64,000 nucleotides of DNA, taken from Shimia aestuarii (GTDB taxonomy: Bacteria > Pseudomonadota > Alphaproteobacteria > Rhodobacterales > Rhodobacteraceae). The stretch spans positions 186,001 to 250,000 of the forward strand of contig NZ_FOTQ01000004.1 in assembly GCF_900114635.1 (NCBI RefSeq), given 5' to 3'. Both the position numbers and the translations under genes were made by a program. Below are positions 53,929 through 63,061 of the stretch, piece by piece. Positions within the stretch are counted from its first letter, which is position 1, and every line of letters begins with the position of its first letter. The notes below the pieces were generated by a model. That model had not been told where the DNA came from. It did no database searches and was given only the letters and a program-made list of their open reading frames with translations.

Positions 53929-55692
53929 ATGAGCCTGCCCCCTGTGAAAATTCCGGATATGCCTCGGCCGAGAGCGGCCAGCTGGCGCGTGCGCGCGGCG
54001 CTGGCGGCGCTTTGCATATTTGCCGGGGTGACGATCTGGGTTACGAACAGCCTTTTGACGGACCGGTTCACGCAGAACACGCGCAATCGCGCAGAGCTGC
54101 GGTTGGCGCTCTATTCGGGAAACCTGCTTTCGGAATTGCGCCGCAACGCCATCGTGCCGCAGCTTCTGGCCAAGGACCCGGCGTTGATCGGGGCGCTCAA
54201 TTCCGACGACTATTCGCAATCCACCGCGCGGCTGATTTCCTTTGTTGATGAAATCGGGGCGGCATCGCTGTTATTGCTGGATGAAAGCGGGCGCACGGTG
54301 GCGGCAACGGATCGAACGCGGCTTGGGGTCAATCACCGATCCAGTGAGTTCTTTGTCAATGCGCTGCGTTCGAATGCCACACTGTTTTCGGCGACGCAGG
54401 ACGATGCGGGGGCCAATCGGTTCACCTATTCTCGGCGTCTGGACAGCCAGGGGCAGGCGATCGGCGTGATTGTTGTTGAGGTAGATCTTCACAAGTTCGA
54501 GCGGGCCTGGGCCGGGATTTCGGATGCGGTATATGTCACCGACAGCCAAGGGACGATCCTGTTGGCGTCGGAACCACGCTGGCGTGGTCGGACCGAGGCC
54601 GAGGCGCTGGCGCGTCAACCCGCTCAGGGGGCGATTGAGCGCGCCATTCAGGCAACGGCGGATTGGACGCAGGTTCCGGCAGATGCCTATCTTCAGGGCG
54701 AAGCGGTCATGCGCAAGGACGTGCGGATTCCGTTCCGCGGCTGGCGCATGACCTCGTTCACGACCTATGCCAGCGTGCGGGAAAAGGTGAACGCGGTTCT
54801 GGCTCTGGAGATCATGGGGTTCGCCATTCTTCTGGCGCTGGCTTTCTATGTTCTGAGCCGCAAAAGCGCGGTGCGCATGGCGTTGTTCCAGCGGGAGTCG
54901 GCCGATCTTCGTGCCCTCAACCAGCGCCTGCAGCGCGAGATTGCCGAACGGGAACGGATGCAGCAGAGCCTTGAAGTGGCAGAGCACAGCCTTGCGCAAA
55001 GTTCCAAGCTGGCCGCGTTGGGAGAGATGTCGGCGGCGGTGAGCCACGAGTTGAACCAACCGCTGGCGGCGATGAAGACCTATCTTGCCGGGGCGCGGTT
55101 GTTGTTACGGCGCAATCGCCCGGAAGAGGCACTGTCCTCGTTCCAGAGAATTGACGATCTGATCGAGCGCATGGGGGCCATTACCAAGCAGCTGAAATCC
55201 TATGCCCGAAAAGGCGGCGATGATTTTGCCCCCGTCAACATGGTGGAAGCACTGAACTCGGCCCTGTCGATGATGGAGCCGCAATTGCGCCAGCGCGAGG
55301 TGCGTATCAGCCCGATCCTGCCGGATGAACCGGTGCGTGTGATGGGCGATCGGGTGCGGATCGAACAGGTGATGATCAACCTGCTGCGCAACGCGCTGGA
55401 TGCGACCGAAGGCGTGGATGACCCCGAAATCGACATCATTCTTGCGGCGGGGGAAACCGCGACGCTGACGGTGCGCGACAACGGCCCCGGAATCGAGAAC
55501 CTCGATGATCTGTTCGAGCCCTTCTTTACAACCAAGCAGCCGGGCGAAGGCGTTGGGTTGGGGCTGGCGATTTCGTCGGGAATTGTGAACGACCTGGGTG
55601 GGCGGCTGACCGCGCGCAATGGTCATGGACGGGGGGCTGTATTCGAAGTGCAGCTGCCTATCTTGAGTGAAGACATGGAAGCAGCGGAGTAA
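53929..55692 (+). CDS. dctB: C4-dicarboxylate sensor kinase DctB-like
   Basis: Inner-membrane sensor kinase of 587 residues. An N-terminal membrane segment (AALAALCIFAGVTIWVTNSLL) leads into a periplasmic double PDC/Cache sensor (about residues 50-290), a second membrane helix (ALEIMGFAILLALAFYVLS), a coiled coil, and the kinase core with His373 in MSAAVSHELNQPLAAMKTYL. The ATPase motifs are INLLRNALDA and GEGVGLGLAISSGIVNDLGG. The NQPL H-box and layout are those of DctB, which senses succinate, malate or fumarate. The ATG follows GGGGGG; dctD is 4 bp downstream. Confidence 0.9.
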   Translation: MSLPPVKIPDMPRPRAASWRVRAALAALCIFAGVTIWVTNSLLTDRFTQNTRNRAELRLALYSGNLLSELRRNAIVPQLLAKDPALIGALNSDDYSQSTARLISFVDEIGAASLLLLDESGRTVAATDRTRLGVNHRSSEFFVNALRSNATLFSATQDDAGANRFTYSRRLDSQGQAIGVIVVEVDLHKFERAWAGISDAVYVTDSQGTILLASEPRWRGRTEAEALARQPAQGAIERAIQATADWTQVPADAYLQGEAVMRKDVRIPFRGWRMTSFTTYASVREKVNAVLALEIMGFAILLALAFYVLSRKSAVRMALFQRESADLRALNQRLQREIAERERMQQSLEVAEHSLAQSSKLAALGEMSAAVSHELNQPLAAMKTYLAGARLLLRRNRPEEALSSFQRIDDLIERMGAITKQLKSYARKGGDDFAPVNMVEALNSALSMMEPQLRQREVRISPILPDEPVRVMGDRVRIEQVMINLLRNALDATEGVDDPEIDIILAAGETATLTVRDNGPGIENLDDLFEPFFTTKQPGEGVGLGLAISSGIVNDLGGRLTARNGHGRGAVFEVQLPILSEDMEAAE

Positions 55693-55696
55693 ACGC

Positions 55697-57031
55697 GTGG
55701 CACAAGGTATGAAGATTGCGATCGTGGATGACGAACAGGATATGCGTCAGTCGATCAGCCAGTGGCTGGCCCTTTCGGGTTATGACACGGAGACCTTTGC
55801 CAGCGCCGAGGATGCGCTCAAGGCGCTGGGGTCGGACTATCCGGGTATCGTGATTACGGATATCAAGATGCCCGGCATGGATGGAATGCAGTTTCTCAAG
55901 AAGCTGATGGGGGCGGATTCGGCGCTTCCGGTGATCATGATTACCGGTCATGGGGACGTGCCGATGGCCGTGGAAGCGATGCGGGTCGGGGCTTATGATT
56001 TCCTCGAGAAACCGTTCAACCCGGATCGCATGAGCCAGCTTGCCAAGAAGGCCACCAATGCACGTCGTCTGACGCTGGACAGCCGGGCCTTGCGCCGGGA
56101 ACTGAGCGATGGCGGTCAGATCATGAAAAAGCTGATCGGGGCCAGCCCGGTGATGGAGCGGCTCAAGGAAGATATTCTCGACCTGGGGCAGGCCGATGGG
56201 CATGTTTTGATCGACGGGGAAACCGGAACCGGAAAGACTCTGGTCGCGCATGCGCTGCACGCCGTCGGCAGCCGCGCCGGGAAGAAATTCGTGCTGGTCA
56301 GCTGTGGCGCCTTCGAGGAAGAGTCGCTGGGGCGGCGTTTGTTCGGACCGATGCAGCCCGAAGACAGCCAGTTGCCCGCGATTGAAGAAGCGCGCGGTGG
56401 CACGCTGGTTCTGGAAGACGTGGAAATGCTGAGCGACGGTCTCCAGGCCAAGCTGCTCAACGTGATCAACGAACAGGGCACGCCCGCCGAAACCCGGATC
56501 ATCGCGATTTGCAACATGCAGGAGCAGGATCGCACCTGCGAAGACGCCCTGCGACCGGACCTGTTCTATCGGCTGGCCGCTCTGCGGATCACCGTGCCCC
56601 CTCTGCGTCAGAGAGGTGAAGATATTCTGACGCTGTTTACCCGATTGGGCGAACAATTTGCCGAAGAATATGGGTGTGATGCGCCCCAGGTTAGTGCGCA
56701 GGAGGCGGCGCAGCTTTTGCAGGCGCCGTGGCCCGGAAACGTTCGCCAGCTCATAAACCTCGTGGAACGCGCCGTGCTTCAATCGCGCCGGGGTGGAGGG
56801 ACTATCGCGTCGCTGTTGATGAGCGACCACGAAGACATGCAGCCGGTGATGACAACCGAAGGCAAACCGCTCAAGGAATACGTGGAAGCCTTTGAACGGA
56901 TGTTGATCGACAACACCATGCGGCGGCATCGCGGGTCGATTGCGTCGGTCATGGAAGAGCTTTGCCTGCCGCGCAGAACGCTGAACGAGAAAATGGCAAA
57001 ATACGGACTGCAACGGGCGGATTATCTTTGA
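55697..57031 (+). CDS. dctD: DctD-like response regulator without GAFTGA
   Basis: Response regulator of about 444 residues, partner of DctB. The receiver has Asp55 in IVITDIKMPGMDGMQFL. The AAA+ domain has Walker A GETGTGKTLVA, but at the sigma-54 contact site (about residues 216-235) it reads LFGPMQPEDSQLPAIEEA instead of GAFTGA, and Walker B reads GGTLVLEDVE with Glu-Asp for the usual Asp-Glu. The C-terminal Fis HTH (SIASVMEELCLPRRTLNEKM) is intact. Classical DctD drives dctA/dctPQM through sigma-54; this version probably cannot. GTG start follows GGAGTAAAC; no transporter gene is adjacent. Confidence 0.9.
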   Translation: MAQGMKIAIVDDEQDMRQSISQWLALSGYDTETFASAEDALKALGSDYPGIVITDIKMPGMDGMQFLKKLMGADSALPVIMITGHGDVPMAVEAMRVGAYDFLEKPFNPDRMSQLAKKATNARRLTLDSRALRRELSDGGQIMKKLIGASPVMERLKEDILDLGQADGHVLIDGETGTGKTLVAHALHAVGSRAGKKFVLVSCGAFEEESLGRRLFGPMQPEDSQLPAIEEARGGTLVLEDVEMLSDGLQAKLLNVINEQGTPAETRIIAICNMQEQDRTCEDALRPDLFYRLAALRITVPPLRQRGEDILTLFTRLGEQFAEEYGCDAPQVSAQEAAQLLQAPWPGNVRQLINLVERAVLQSRRGGGTIASLLMSDHEDMQPVMTTEGKPLKEYVEAFERMLIDNTMRRHRGSIASVMEELCLPRRTLNEKMAKYGLQRADYL

Positions 57032-57513
57032 GCAGACGCGGCGTGTCGTGCTTGACCATGCGCATGCGCATTGAATTTCGGCCCTGTCAGGTCAAATGCA
57101 GGCTTCCCCGTGTCGGTGGTGTCGTTTCGGCATTGTAATTTCTAGTTGGCTGGTCTTATGTAGATACACGGCAGACTTGGGTTTTTCAGTCTGACCAGAT
57201 GAGTTTCGCTGAACAGTGTCACGCATGAGGCCAATGGCCGGGCGCATTGTTCAGACCGATTAGGCCCTCAAAAGGGGCCAATGAGATGCCTCTCCGCATG
57301 GCGGTGGGCAAATAACAGGCGCGGGGCCAAAGCAGGCCTGATGCGTCGGAGAAGAAACGCGATGAAGCGCGCGATCAAATTATTGGACAGAGCAGAGGCC
57401 GCAAGCGGCCCTCTTGTCCGCGCGCCTGACATTGCACAGACAAGCCACCCTTCGGAATTTGCCCTCAACGCCCCACCGGGGCGCGGACGATTGCGTGGGT
57501 GCACACGGATAAC
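57032..57513 (+). promoter_or_regulatory. Long leader / promoter region of rne
   Basis: About 480 bases with no supported coding frame lie between dctD and rne. Hairpins visible include AGAGGCCGC-AA-GCGGCCCTCT (57400-57420, one bulged C) and GGCCC-TCAAAA-GGGCC (about 57261-57277), with AU-rich single-stranded-looking stretches (CAAATAACAG, CAAATTATTGGAC). Such leaders mediate autoregulation of rne mRNA in E. coli; the same role here is inference. Confidence 0.4.
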
Positions 57514-60500
57514 ATGGCTAAGAAAATGCTCATTGATGCCACCCACGCGGAGGAAACCCGCGTCGTGGTGGTGGACGGAAACAAGGTCGAGGAGTTCGAC
57601 TTTGAATCGGAAAACAAACGTCAGCTAGCAGGAAACATCTATCTCGCCAAAGTCACGCGCGTGGAGCCGTCGCTTCAGGCTGCTTTTGTTGACTATGGCG
57701 GAAACCGGCACGGTTTCCTCGCTTTTTCGGAAATTCATCCCGATTACTACCAGATCCCCGTCGCGGATCGTGAAGCGCTGCTTGAAGAGGAGCGCGCCTA
57801 TGCAGAGTCGCTGAAGACCCGCGACGAGGAAGAGGAAAAACCCAAATCCTCGCGGTCCCGTTCGCGTTCGCGTTCGAGAAAGTCCAAGGACACCGCGGTT
57901 AATGAGGCCACCGAGGATAAGTCGGTCGCAACGGCGGACGAAGCTCCCAAGGCTGTGAACAAAGCCGAAGCCGCGCCGATTGCCGGCATGGAAACCATCG
58001 ACCTTGATGAGGGCGATGCGGAGGACACCGAAGGTTTGTCCCCGATGGAGCTTGTCGCGGAAACACCGGTTGAAGAGCCGGTCGATGAGCCCTCCGAAGT
58101 AACTGAAAACGCGGCTGAGACGGTGGAAGCCGTAGAAGAAGAGGCGGCGCCTGAGGTGGTAGAAGAGCCTGAGGTTGTGGAAGAGTCGGTCGAGGAACCC
58201 GAAGTTGCAGCGGCGTCCGAAGATGAGACGACGGATGAGGGCGACAAGGAAGAAGACGACGGCAAAGACAGCGGCAAGACCATGGCCGCCAAGTCTGAAA
58301 CCGAGGATTCGGTGGCCACGAAAGACCCGGAGACCGGCGAAGAGACGGTAATCGAAGCGCAGGATTCGGAAGAACCGGAACCTGCGGAAACCGCCGCGTC
58401 CGAAGCCGAGGGCGAAGACTCCGAAACAGAAGCCGTGGAAACGGCGGAAGCATCAGAAACCGCAGAAGCCGAGGAAAGCGCTCCGGATGAGGACGCCGAG
58501 GAGGCTGCTGATACCGACGGCACGCCATCGGCAGAGGACATGGTTTTGGATGCCAAAGCGGAAGATGATTCTTCTGACACGGACACGCCATCGGAAGACG
58601 TGGATGGTGTCGATGAAAGCGATGAAACGCCATCAAAAGCGGCGGATGCCGCTGCCAAGGATGACAGCATCGAATCCGTCGCCGAGGAGGATGATAGCGA
58701 AGATATTCGTCCGCTGCGCAAGCCGCGCCCGCGCCGCTACAAGATCCAGGAAGTGATCAAGGTGCGCCAGATCATGCTGGTGCAGGTGGTCAAGGAAGAG
58801 CGCGGCAACAAGGGCGCTGCGCTGACGACCTACCTGTCGCTGGCTGGTCGGTATTGCGTTCTCATGCCCAACACGGCGCGTGGCGGCGGCATCAGTCGCA
58901 AGATCACCAACGCGGCGGACCGCAAGAAGCTCAAGGAAATTGCGTCGGAGATCGAAGTGCCGCAGGGCGCCGGCCTCATCGTGCGCACGGCGGGTGCCAA
59001 GCGGACCAAGACCGAGATCAAGCGCGACTATGACTACCTCAAGCGGCTTTGGGAGCAGATCCGCGAGTTGACGCTGAAGTCGATCGCACCTGCGAAGATC
59101 TACGAGGAAGGCGACCTGATCAAACGCTCGATCCGCGACCTTTACAACCGTGAGATCGACGAGGTTCTGGTGGAAGGCGAGCGTGGTTATCGCATCGCCA
59201 AGGACTTCATGAAGATGATCATGCCGTCCCACGCCAAGAACGTGAAACAATACACCGATCCGCTGCCGCTTTTGGCGCGCTACCAGGTGGAAAGCTATCT
59301 GTCGGGCATGTTCAATCCGACCGTTCAGCTGAAGTCGGGCGGCTATATCGTGATTGGCGTGACTGAAGCGCTGGTGGCAATTGACGTGAACTCGGGCCGG
59401 GCCACCAAGGAAGGCTCGATCGAGGAAACCGCGCTCAAGACCAACCTTGAGGCAGCTGACGAAGTGGCGCGCCAGCTGCGTCTGCGCGACCTTGCGGGCC
59501 TGATCGTCATCGACTTCATCGACATGGACGAACGCAAGAACAATGCTGCCGTCGAAAAACGGATGAAGGACAAGCTGAAGACCGACCGCGCCCGCATACA
59601 GGTTGGCCGCATCTCGGGCTTTGGCCTGATGGAAATGAGCCGTCAGCGTCTGCGGCCCGGTATGATCGAGGCCACGACCCAGCCTTGCCCGGCCTGCCAT
59701 GGCACGGGGCTGATCCGGTCGGACGACAACCTTGCGCTGTCAATCCTGCGCCAGATCGAGGAAGAGGGTACGCGTCGCCGTTCACGCGAAGTTCTGGTGA
59801 AATGTCCGGTTGCGATTGCCAACTACATCATGAACCAGAAGCGCGAGCACGTTGCGCAGATCGAGGCACGCTATGGGCTTTCGGTCCGCATTGAAGGCGA
59901 CATGCATCTGATCTCTCCTGAGTTCACGCTTGAGAAATTCAAGACGGCGACACGCGTGGTTGCCGAGGTCGCTGCCCCGGTCGTGTCGGTCGATACGTCC
60001 CTGATGGACGAAATTGACGAGATGGAGTCTTCGGCAAGTGAAACGCCGGAAACGCCCGAAGCAGGTGAGGAGGAGGCTAAACCCAAGAAGCGCCGCCGTC
60101 GTCGCCGCCGCCGGAGCAAATCGTCGGGCGGGTCTTCCGAGAATGACGCCGAGGCTTCGGAAGCCAACGAAGTCGACGAGACCGAAGATCACGACGGCGC
60201 AGCCGGTGAAAGCGAGTCGGACGCCAAGGGTGAAGCCGAGGTCGCGGAAGCGGTTGAGGTAGAGGAAAAACCCAAATCGCGGTCGAGAAGCCGTTCGCGC
60301 AGCCGCTCACGGTCGAAGAAATCCGAGACACCTTCTGAAGAAGTCGCGGAGTCGCAAGATACGGTTGCGGTTGAAGCAACCACTGGCGAAGGCGAAGCGG
60401 AAACGGTGGAAGAGGCCCCGGAGGTGGAAGCCGCTGAAGCCGCGCCCGAAGTGGTGAACGGTAAGGATGTCGATGCGCAAGCGCCTGCGGTTGAGGCCGA

Positions 60501-60666
60501 GGTTGCGACCGATGAAGCAGACGAGACCGGAGTCGAAGACGCAGAGGTTGCGGAAGAGGTTTTGGAATCGGCTCCGGCGCCGGAGGCAGAAGAAACGGCT
60601 GCGCCTAAAGCGCCTGCCGAACCGCCCAAGCCCAAGCGGCGCGGGTGGTGGTCCATGGGCCGCTGA
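57514..60666 (+). CDS. rne: Ribonuclease E with large S1-domain insertion
   Basis: Endoribonuclease of 1050 residues initiating mRNA decay and rRNA/tRNA processing. The S1 domain begins at GNIYLAKVTRVEPSLQAAFVDYGGNRHGFL, but is interrupted at about residues 105-395 by an acidic Ala/Glu/Ser/Thr-rich insertion with an SRSRSRSRSRK block, and resumes at KIQEVIKVRQIMLVQVVKEERGNKGAALTTYLSLAGRY. The DNase I-like catalytic domain (IDVNSGRAT, LIVIDFIDM), Zn-link Cys725-Pro-Ala-Cys728 and small domain follow. The C-terminal arm (from about 840) is disordered with RRRRRRRR-like and SRSRSRSR stretches. ATG at 57514 fits family starts. Confidence 0.95.
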   Translation: MAKKMLIDATHAEETRVVVVDGNKVEEFDFESENKRQLAGNIYLAKVTRVEPSLQAAFVDYGGNRHGFLAFSEIHPDYYQIPVADREALLEEERAYAESLKTRDEEEEKPKSSRSRSRSRSRKSKDTAVNEATEDKSVATADEAPKAVNKAEAAPIAGMETIDLDEGDAEDTEGLSPMELVAETPVEEPVDEPSEVTENAAETVEAVEEEAAPEVVEEPEVVEESVEEPEVAAASEDETTDEGDKEEDDGKDSGKTMAAKSETEDSVATKDPETGEETVIEAQDSEEPEPAETAASEAEGEDSETEAVETAEASETAEAEESAPDEDAEEAADTDGTPSAEDMVLDAKAEDDSSDTDTPSEDVDGVDESDETPSKAADAAAKDDSIESVAEEDDSEDIRPLRKPRPRRYKIQEVIKVRQIMLVQVVKEERGNKGAALTTYLSLAGRYCVLMPNTARGGGISRKITNAADRKKLKEIASEIEVPQGAGLIVRTAGAKRTKTEIKRDYDYLKRLWEQIRELTLKSIAPAKIYEEGDLIKRSIRDLYNREIDEVLVEGERGYRIAKDFMKMIMPSHAKNVKQYTDPLPLLARYQVESYLSGMFNPTVQLKSGGYIVIGVTEALVAIDVNSGRATKEGSIEETALKTNLEAADEVARQLRLRDLAGLIVIDFIDMDERKNNAAVEKRMKDKLKTDRARIQVGRISGFGLMEMSRQRLRPGMIEATTQPCPACHGTGLIRSDDNLALSILRQIEEEGTRRRSREVLVKCPVAIANYIMNQKREHVAQIEARYGLSVRIEGDMHLISPEFTLEKFKTATRVVAEVAAPVVSVDTSLMDEIDEMESSASETPETPEAGEEEAKPKKRRRRRRRRSKSSGGSSENDAEASEANEVDETEDHDGAAGESESDAKGEAEVAEAVEVEEKPKSRSRSRSRSRSRSKKSETPSEEVAESQDTVAVEATTGEGEAETVEEAPEVEAAEAAPEVVNGKDVDAQAPAVEAEVATDEADETGVEDAEVAEEVLESAPAPEAEETAAPKAPAEPPKPKRRGWWSMGR

Positions 60667-60679
60667 GTTTTACAAGAAG

Positions 60680-60708
60680 CGCCGGGGGAGACCCCGGCGT
60701 TTTCTTTT
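60680..60708 (+). terminator. Intrinsic terminator of rne
   Basis: Perfect 8-bp stem CGCCGGGG with CCCCGGCG, a GAGA tetraloop and TTTTCTTTT tail, just after the rne stop codon. Confidence 0.9.
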
Positions 60709-60711
60709 GCG

Positions 60712-60933
60712 CTATCGCTTTTCGACGATGAAGATCATGTGACCGTCCTGTTCGCTCATGCCATGGAACATATGTCCGGATTCGTTGCAAAAATGCGGGA
60801 CATCGATAATGGCGGCAGGGTCATCCGCGAGCAGGCGGATACGGGTGCCGGACGCAAGCGGCATCATCCGCTTGCGTAGCCGAAGGACTGGTAGTGGGCA
60901 CAGGAGTCCAATTGCGTCGATTTCATGATCCAT
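60712..60933 (-). CDS. TusA-family sulfur carrier protein
   Basis: A 73-residue TusA-like protein that carries persulfide sulfur in the cytoplasm, for thiolation of tRNA or cofactor synthesis. The active-site Cys12 lies in the hallmark AIGLLCPLPVLRLRK. DDPAAIIDVPHFCNESGHMF with a second Cys is the C-terminal part of the family. A longer upstream frame lacks support; the ATG chosen starts the domain. It is convergent with rne across the terminator and divergent from ccdA. Confidence 0.9.
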   Translation of the reverse strand: MDHEIDAIGLLCPLPVLRLRKRMMPLASGTRIRLLADDPAAIIDVPHFCNESGHMFHGMSEQDGHMIFIVEKR

Positions 60934-61037
60934 GACAATGACATATTCCGCGCGATTTGTTCTGTAAACCGGGATGTGACGCAGCTGTGACCGGGTGTGC
61001 ACGTGACCTTGGTTTTGGGATGGGATAAGGGTGAGCC

Positions 61038-61790
61038 ATGTTCGGAATCGATATCATCGACGCGGGCCTGATCCCCGCCATGCTGGTCGCGCTGGTTGCA
61101 GGCGTGATCTCGTTCCTCAGCCCCTGTGTGCTCCCGATCGTGCCGCCCTATCTCGCGTATATGAGCGGGGTCAGCATGGCCGAGTTGACCGACGAAAACG
61201 CGGCGCGGCGCAAGGCTATCATAGCGGCGCTGTTCTTTGTCATGGGACTTTCGACCGTGTTCCTGTTCCTTGGGTTCACGGCGTCGGCGTTCGGAGCGTT
61301 TTTCCTGCAGAATCAAACGCTTTTCGGGCAGATTGCAGGGGTCGTCGTGATTATTTTCGGCCTGCACTTCCTTAATGTGTTCCGCATTCCTTTCCTCGAT
61401 CGCGAAGCGCGTATTGATGCCGGGGAGTCCGGTGGGTCGGCTTTTGGGGCCTATGTTCTGGGCCTGGCCTTTGCCTTTGGCTGGACACCCTGTATCGGGC
61501 CGCAGCTGGGGGCAATTCTGTCGATGGCGGCCGGAGAACAGTCGGTGACGCGGGGCACGCTTTTGCTTGGCGTCTATGCGGCTGGTTTGGGTATTCCTTT
61601 CCTTTTGGCCGCGATTTTTCTCAGTCGGGCCATGGGGGTGATGAACAAGCTCAAACGCCATATGGGGCTGATTGAGAAAATCATGGGCGGATTGCTTCTG
61701 TTTGTCGGTATCATGTTGGTAACAGGCGCATTCTCAACCTTTAGCTGGTGGTTGCTTGAGACATTCCCTGCCTTGGCAACGCTTGGTTAG
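61038..61790 (+). CDS. ccdA: Cytochrome c biogenesis thiol transporter CcdA
   Basis: Inner-membrane protein of 250 residues with about six membrane helices, carrying reducing equivalents across the membrane to periplasmic apocytochromes. The two redox Cys are in SFLSPCVLPIVPPYLAYMSG and FGWTPCIGPQLGAIL, the pattern of CcdA/DsbD beta domains. Length is typical for CcdA. Its presence suits the cytochromes c at 2.9-4.3 kb. It is separate from other ccm genes, none of which are in the window. Confidence 0.93.
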   Translation: MFGIDIIDAGLIPAMLVALVAGVISFLSPCVLPIVPPYLAYMSGVSMAELTDENAARRKAIIAALFFVMGLSTVFLFLGFTASAFGAFFLQNQTLFGQIAGVVVIIFGLHFLNVFRIPFLDREARIDAGESGGSAFGAYVLGLAFAFGWTPCIGPQLGAILSMAAGEQSVTRGTLLLGVYAAGLGIPFLLAAIFLSRAMGVMNKLKRHMGLIEKIMGGLLLFVGIMLVTGAFSTFSWWLLETFPALATLG

Positions 61791-61846
61791 GGGCCTATTC
61801 TTGCCCCAGAAGTGAGGTAGTCTGCCAGAAAAGAAAGGGCAGGCAA

Positions 61847-63061
61847 ATGGGCAAGAGCAGCAACGTAATCGTGCGTCGCCGCCGGGTGTTTTACATTCCC
61901 GGCTATGATCCCATTCATCCAAGGCGCTATCGCGAGCTTTATCGCACGGAAGGCGCCGAACAGGCGAACATCTCGGGATATGAGATCGATTTGGCTGCGA
62001 AGAAGCCGGGAAGCGGGCCGTATGGCTGGCATGTCTCGGGGCGGATCGAAGGCGGTGAAACCGAGACTAATGTCGAGGTGCTGGTCTGGTCGGACATCGT
62101 GCGGGACAGCATGTCGAACACGATTCAGGCGACCTATGTGCAACTGGCCCGTACAGCATGGACCTATATTGGAAGTGGCGCGCTTTGGCGGTTGATGAAG
62201 CTGCGCAAGGGGCCGGTGATCGCGGCGCTTTACCCTGTATTGTTCCTGATTGGGCAATTGGCCCTGGCGCTTTTGATGGCTTGGGGTCTGGGTCAGGCGA
62301 TTGCCCTTTTCCTTCCATGGTGGGTCGGCTTTGCCGGGCTTGCCGTAGTGCCGCCAGTCCTGATGTGGTTTCGCAAGATGGACGGCAAGTTCTTTGCCTA
62401 CTACCTCATGCATGACTATGCCTATTCGGCGGCAAGCAAAGGGGAAAACCCTCCTGAGCTCGAGGCGCGTATGTCCGAGTTCGGTGCGCGGATCGCAGCG
62501 GCCCTGAAAGAGGATGTCGATGAGGTGCTGGTCGTCGGTCATTCGTCGGGTGCGCATCTGGCGGTGTCGATCCTGTCGGATGTCATCCGGGCGGGACTGG
62601 TGCCCGAGGATGGCCCGGCATTGTCTTTCCTGAGTTTGGGGCAGGTCGTGCCGATGGTGTCTTTCCTGCCGCGCGCCTTTCGGTTGCGGGCGGATCTTGC
62701 TTACTTGTCGGCGCGCACTGAACTGACATGGGTGGATGTGACGGCGCCGGGGGATGGCTGTTCCTTTGCATTGTGTGATCCCGTGTCGGTGAGCGGTGTC
62801 GCGCCAGAAGACAAGCGTTGGCCGCTTGTGGTGTCGGCAGCTTTTACCCAGACGCTGAGCCCCGAGCGTTGGCAAGAGCTGCGGTGGCGGTTTTTCCGGC
62901 TGCATTTCCAGTATCTTTGCGCCTTCGATCGACCGGGTGACTATGACTACTTCCGCATTACGGCCGGTCCGAAAACGCTGGCGGCGCGATACGAAGGGCG
63001 CAGCCCGTCGAAATCTAGGATTGAGGGGGCGGTAAACAAGTTTCCGCAAATCGCACCATGA
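61847..63061 (+). CDS. Membrane-anchored alpha/beta-hydrolase-like protein
   Basis: A 404-residue protein of unknown function. The N-terminus (VFYIPGYDPIHPRRYRELYRTEG) carries an oxyanion-hole-like IPGYD. Two hydrophobic segments lie at about residues 125-185 (ALYPVLFLIGQLALALLMAWG; ALFLPWWVGFAGLAVVPPVLMW). A nucleophile elbow, VVGHSSGAHLAV with Ser233, follows. This indicates a serine hydrolase or lipase with a membrane insertion. The putative Asp/His are not clear (EDKRWPL, FDRPGDYDYF). Its stop overlaps the P450 start (ATGA), so the two are translationally coupled and may act on the same substrate. Confidence 0.75.
   Translation: MGKSSNVIVRRRRVFYIPGYDPIHPRRYRELYRTEGAEQANISGYEIDLAAKKPGSGPYGWHVSGRIEGGETETNVEVLVWSDIVRDSMSNTIQATYVQLARTAWTYIGSGALWRLMKLRKGPVIAALYPVLFLIGQLALALLMAWGLGQAIALFLPWWVGFAGLAVVPPVLMWFRKMDGKFFAYYLMHDYAYSAASKGENPPELEARMSEFGARIAAALKEDVDEVLVVGHSSGAHLAVSILSDVIRAGLVPEDGPALSFLSLGQVVPMVSFLPRAFRLRADLAYLSARTELTWVDVTAPGDGCSFALCDPVSVSGVAPEDKRWPLVVSAAFTQTLSPERWQELRWRFFRLHFQYLCAFDRPGDYDYFRITAGPKTLAARYEGRSPSKSRIEGAVNKFPQIAP

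Noticed and set aside
57032-57513. RNase P RNA, tmRNA or another large structural RNA in the gap before rne
   Set aside because: No conserved core segments of these RNAs were recognised.
57798-58721. Long minus-strand open frame rich in Ser opposite rne
   Set aside because: It is the complement of the acidic Glu/Ala-rich insertion codons of RNase E; no ribosome site, no domain, and the plus strand frame is a clear family match.
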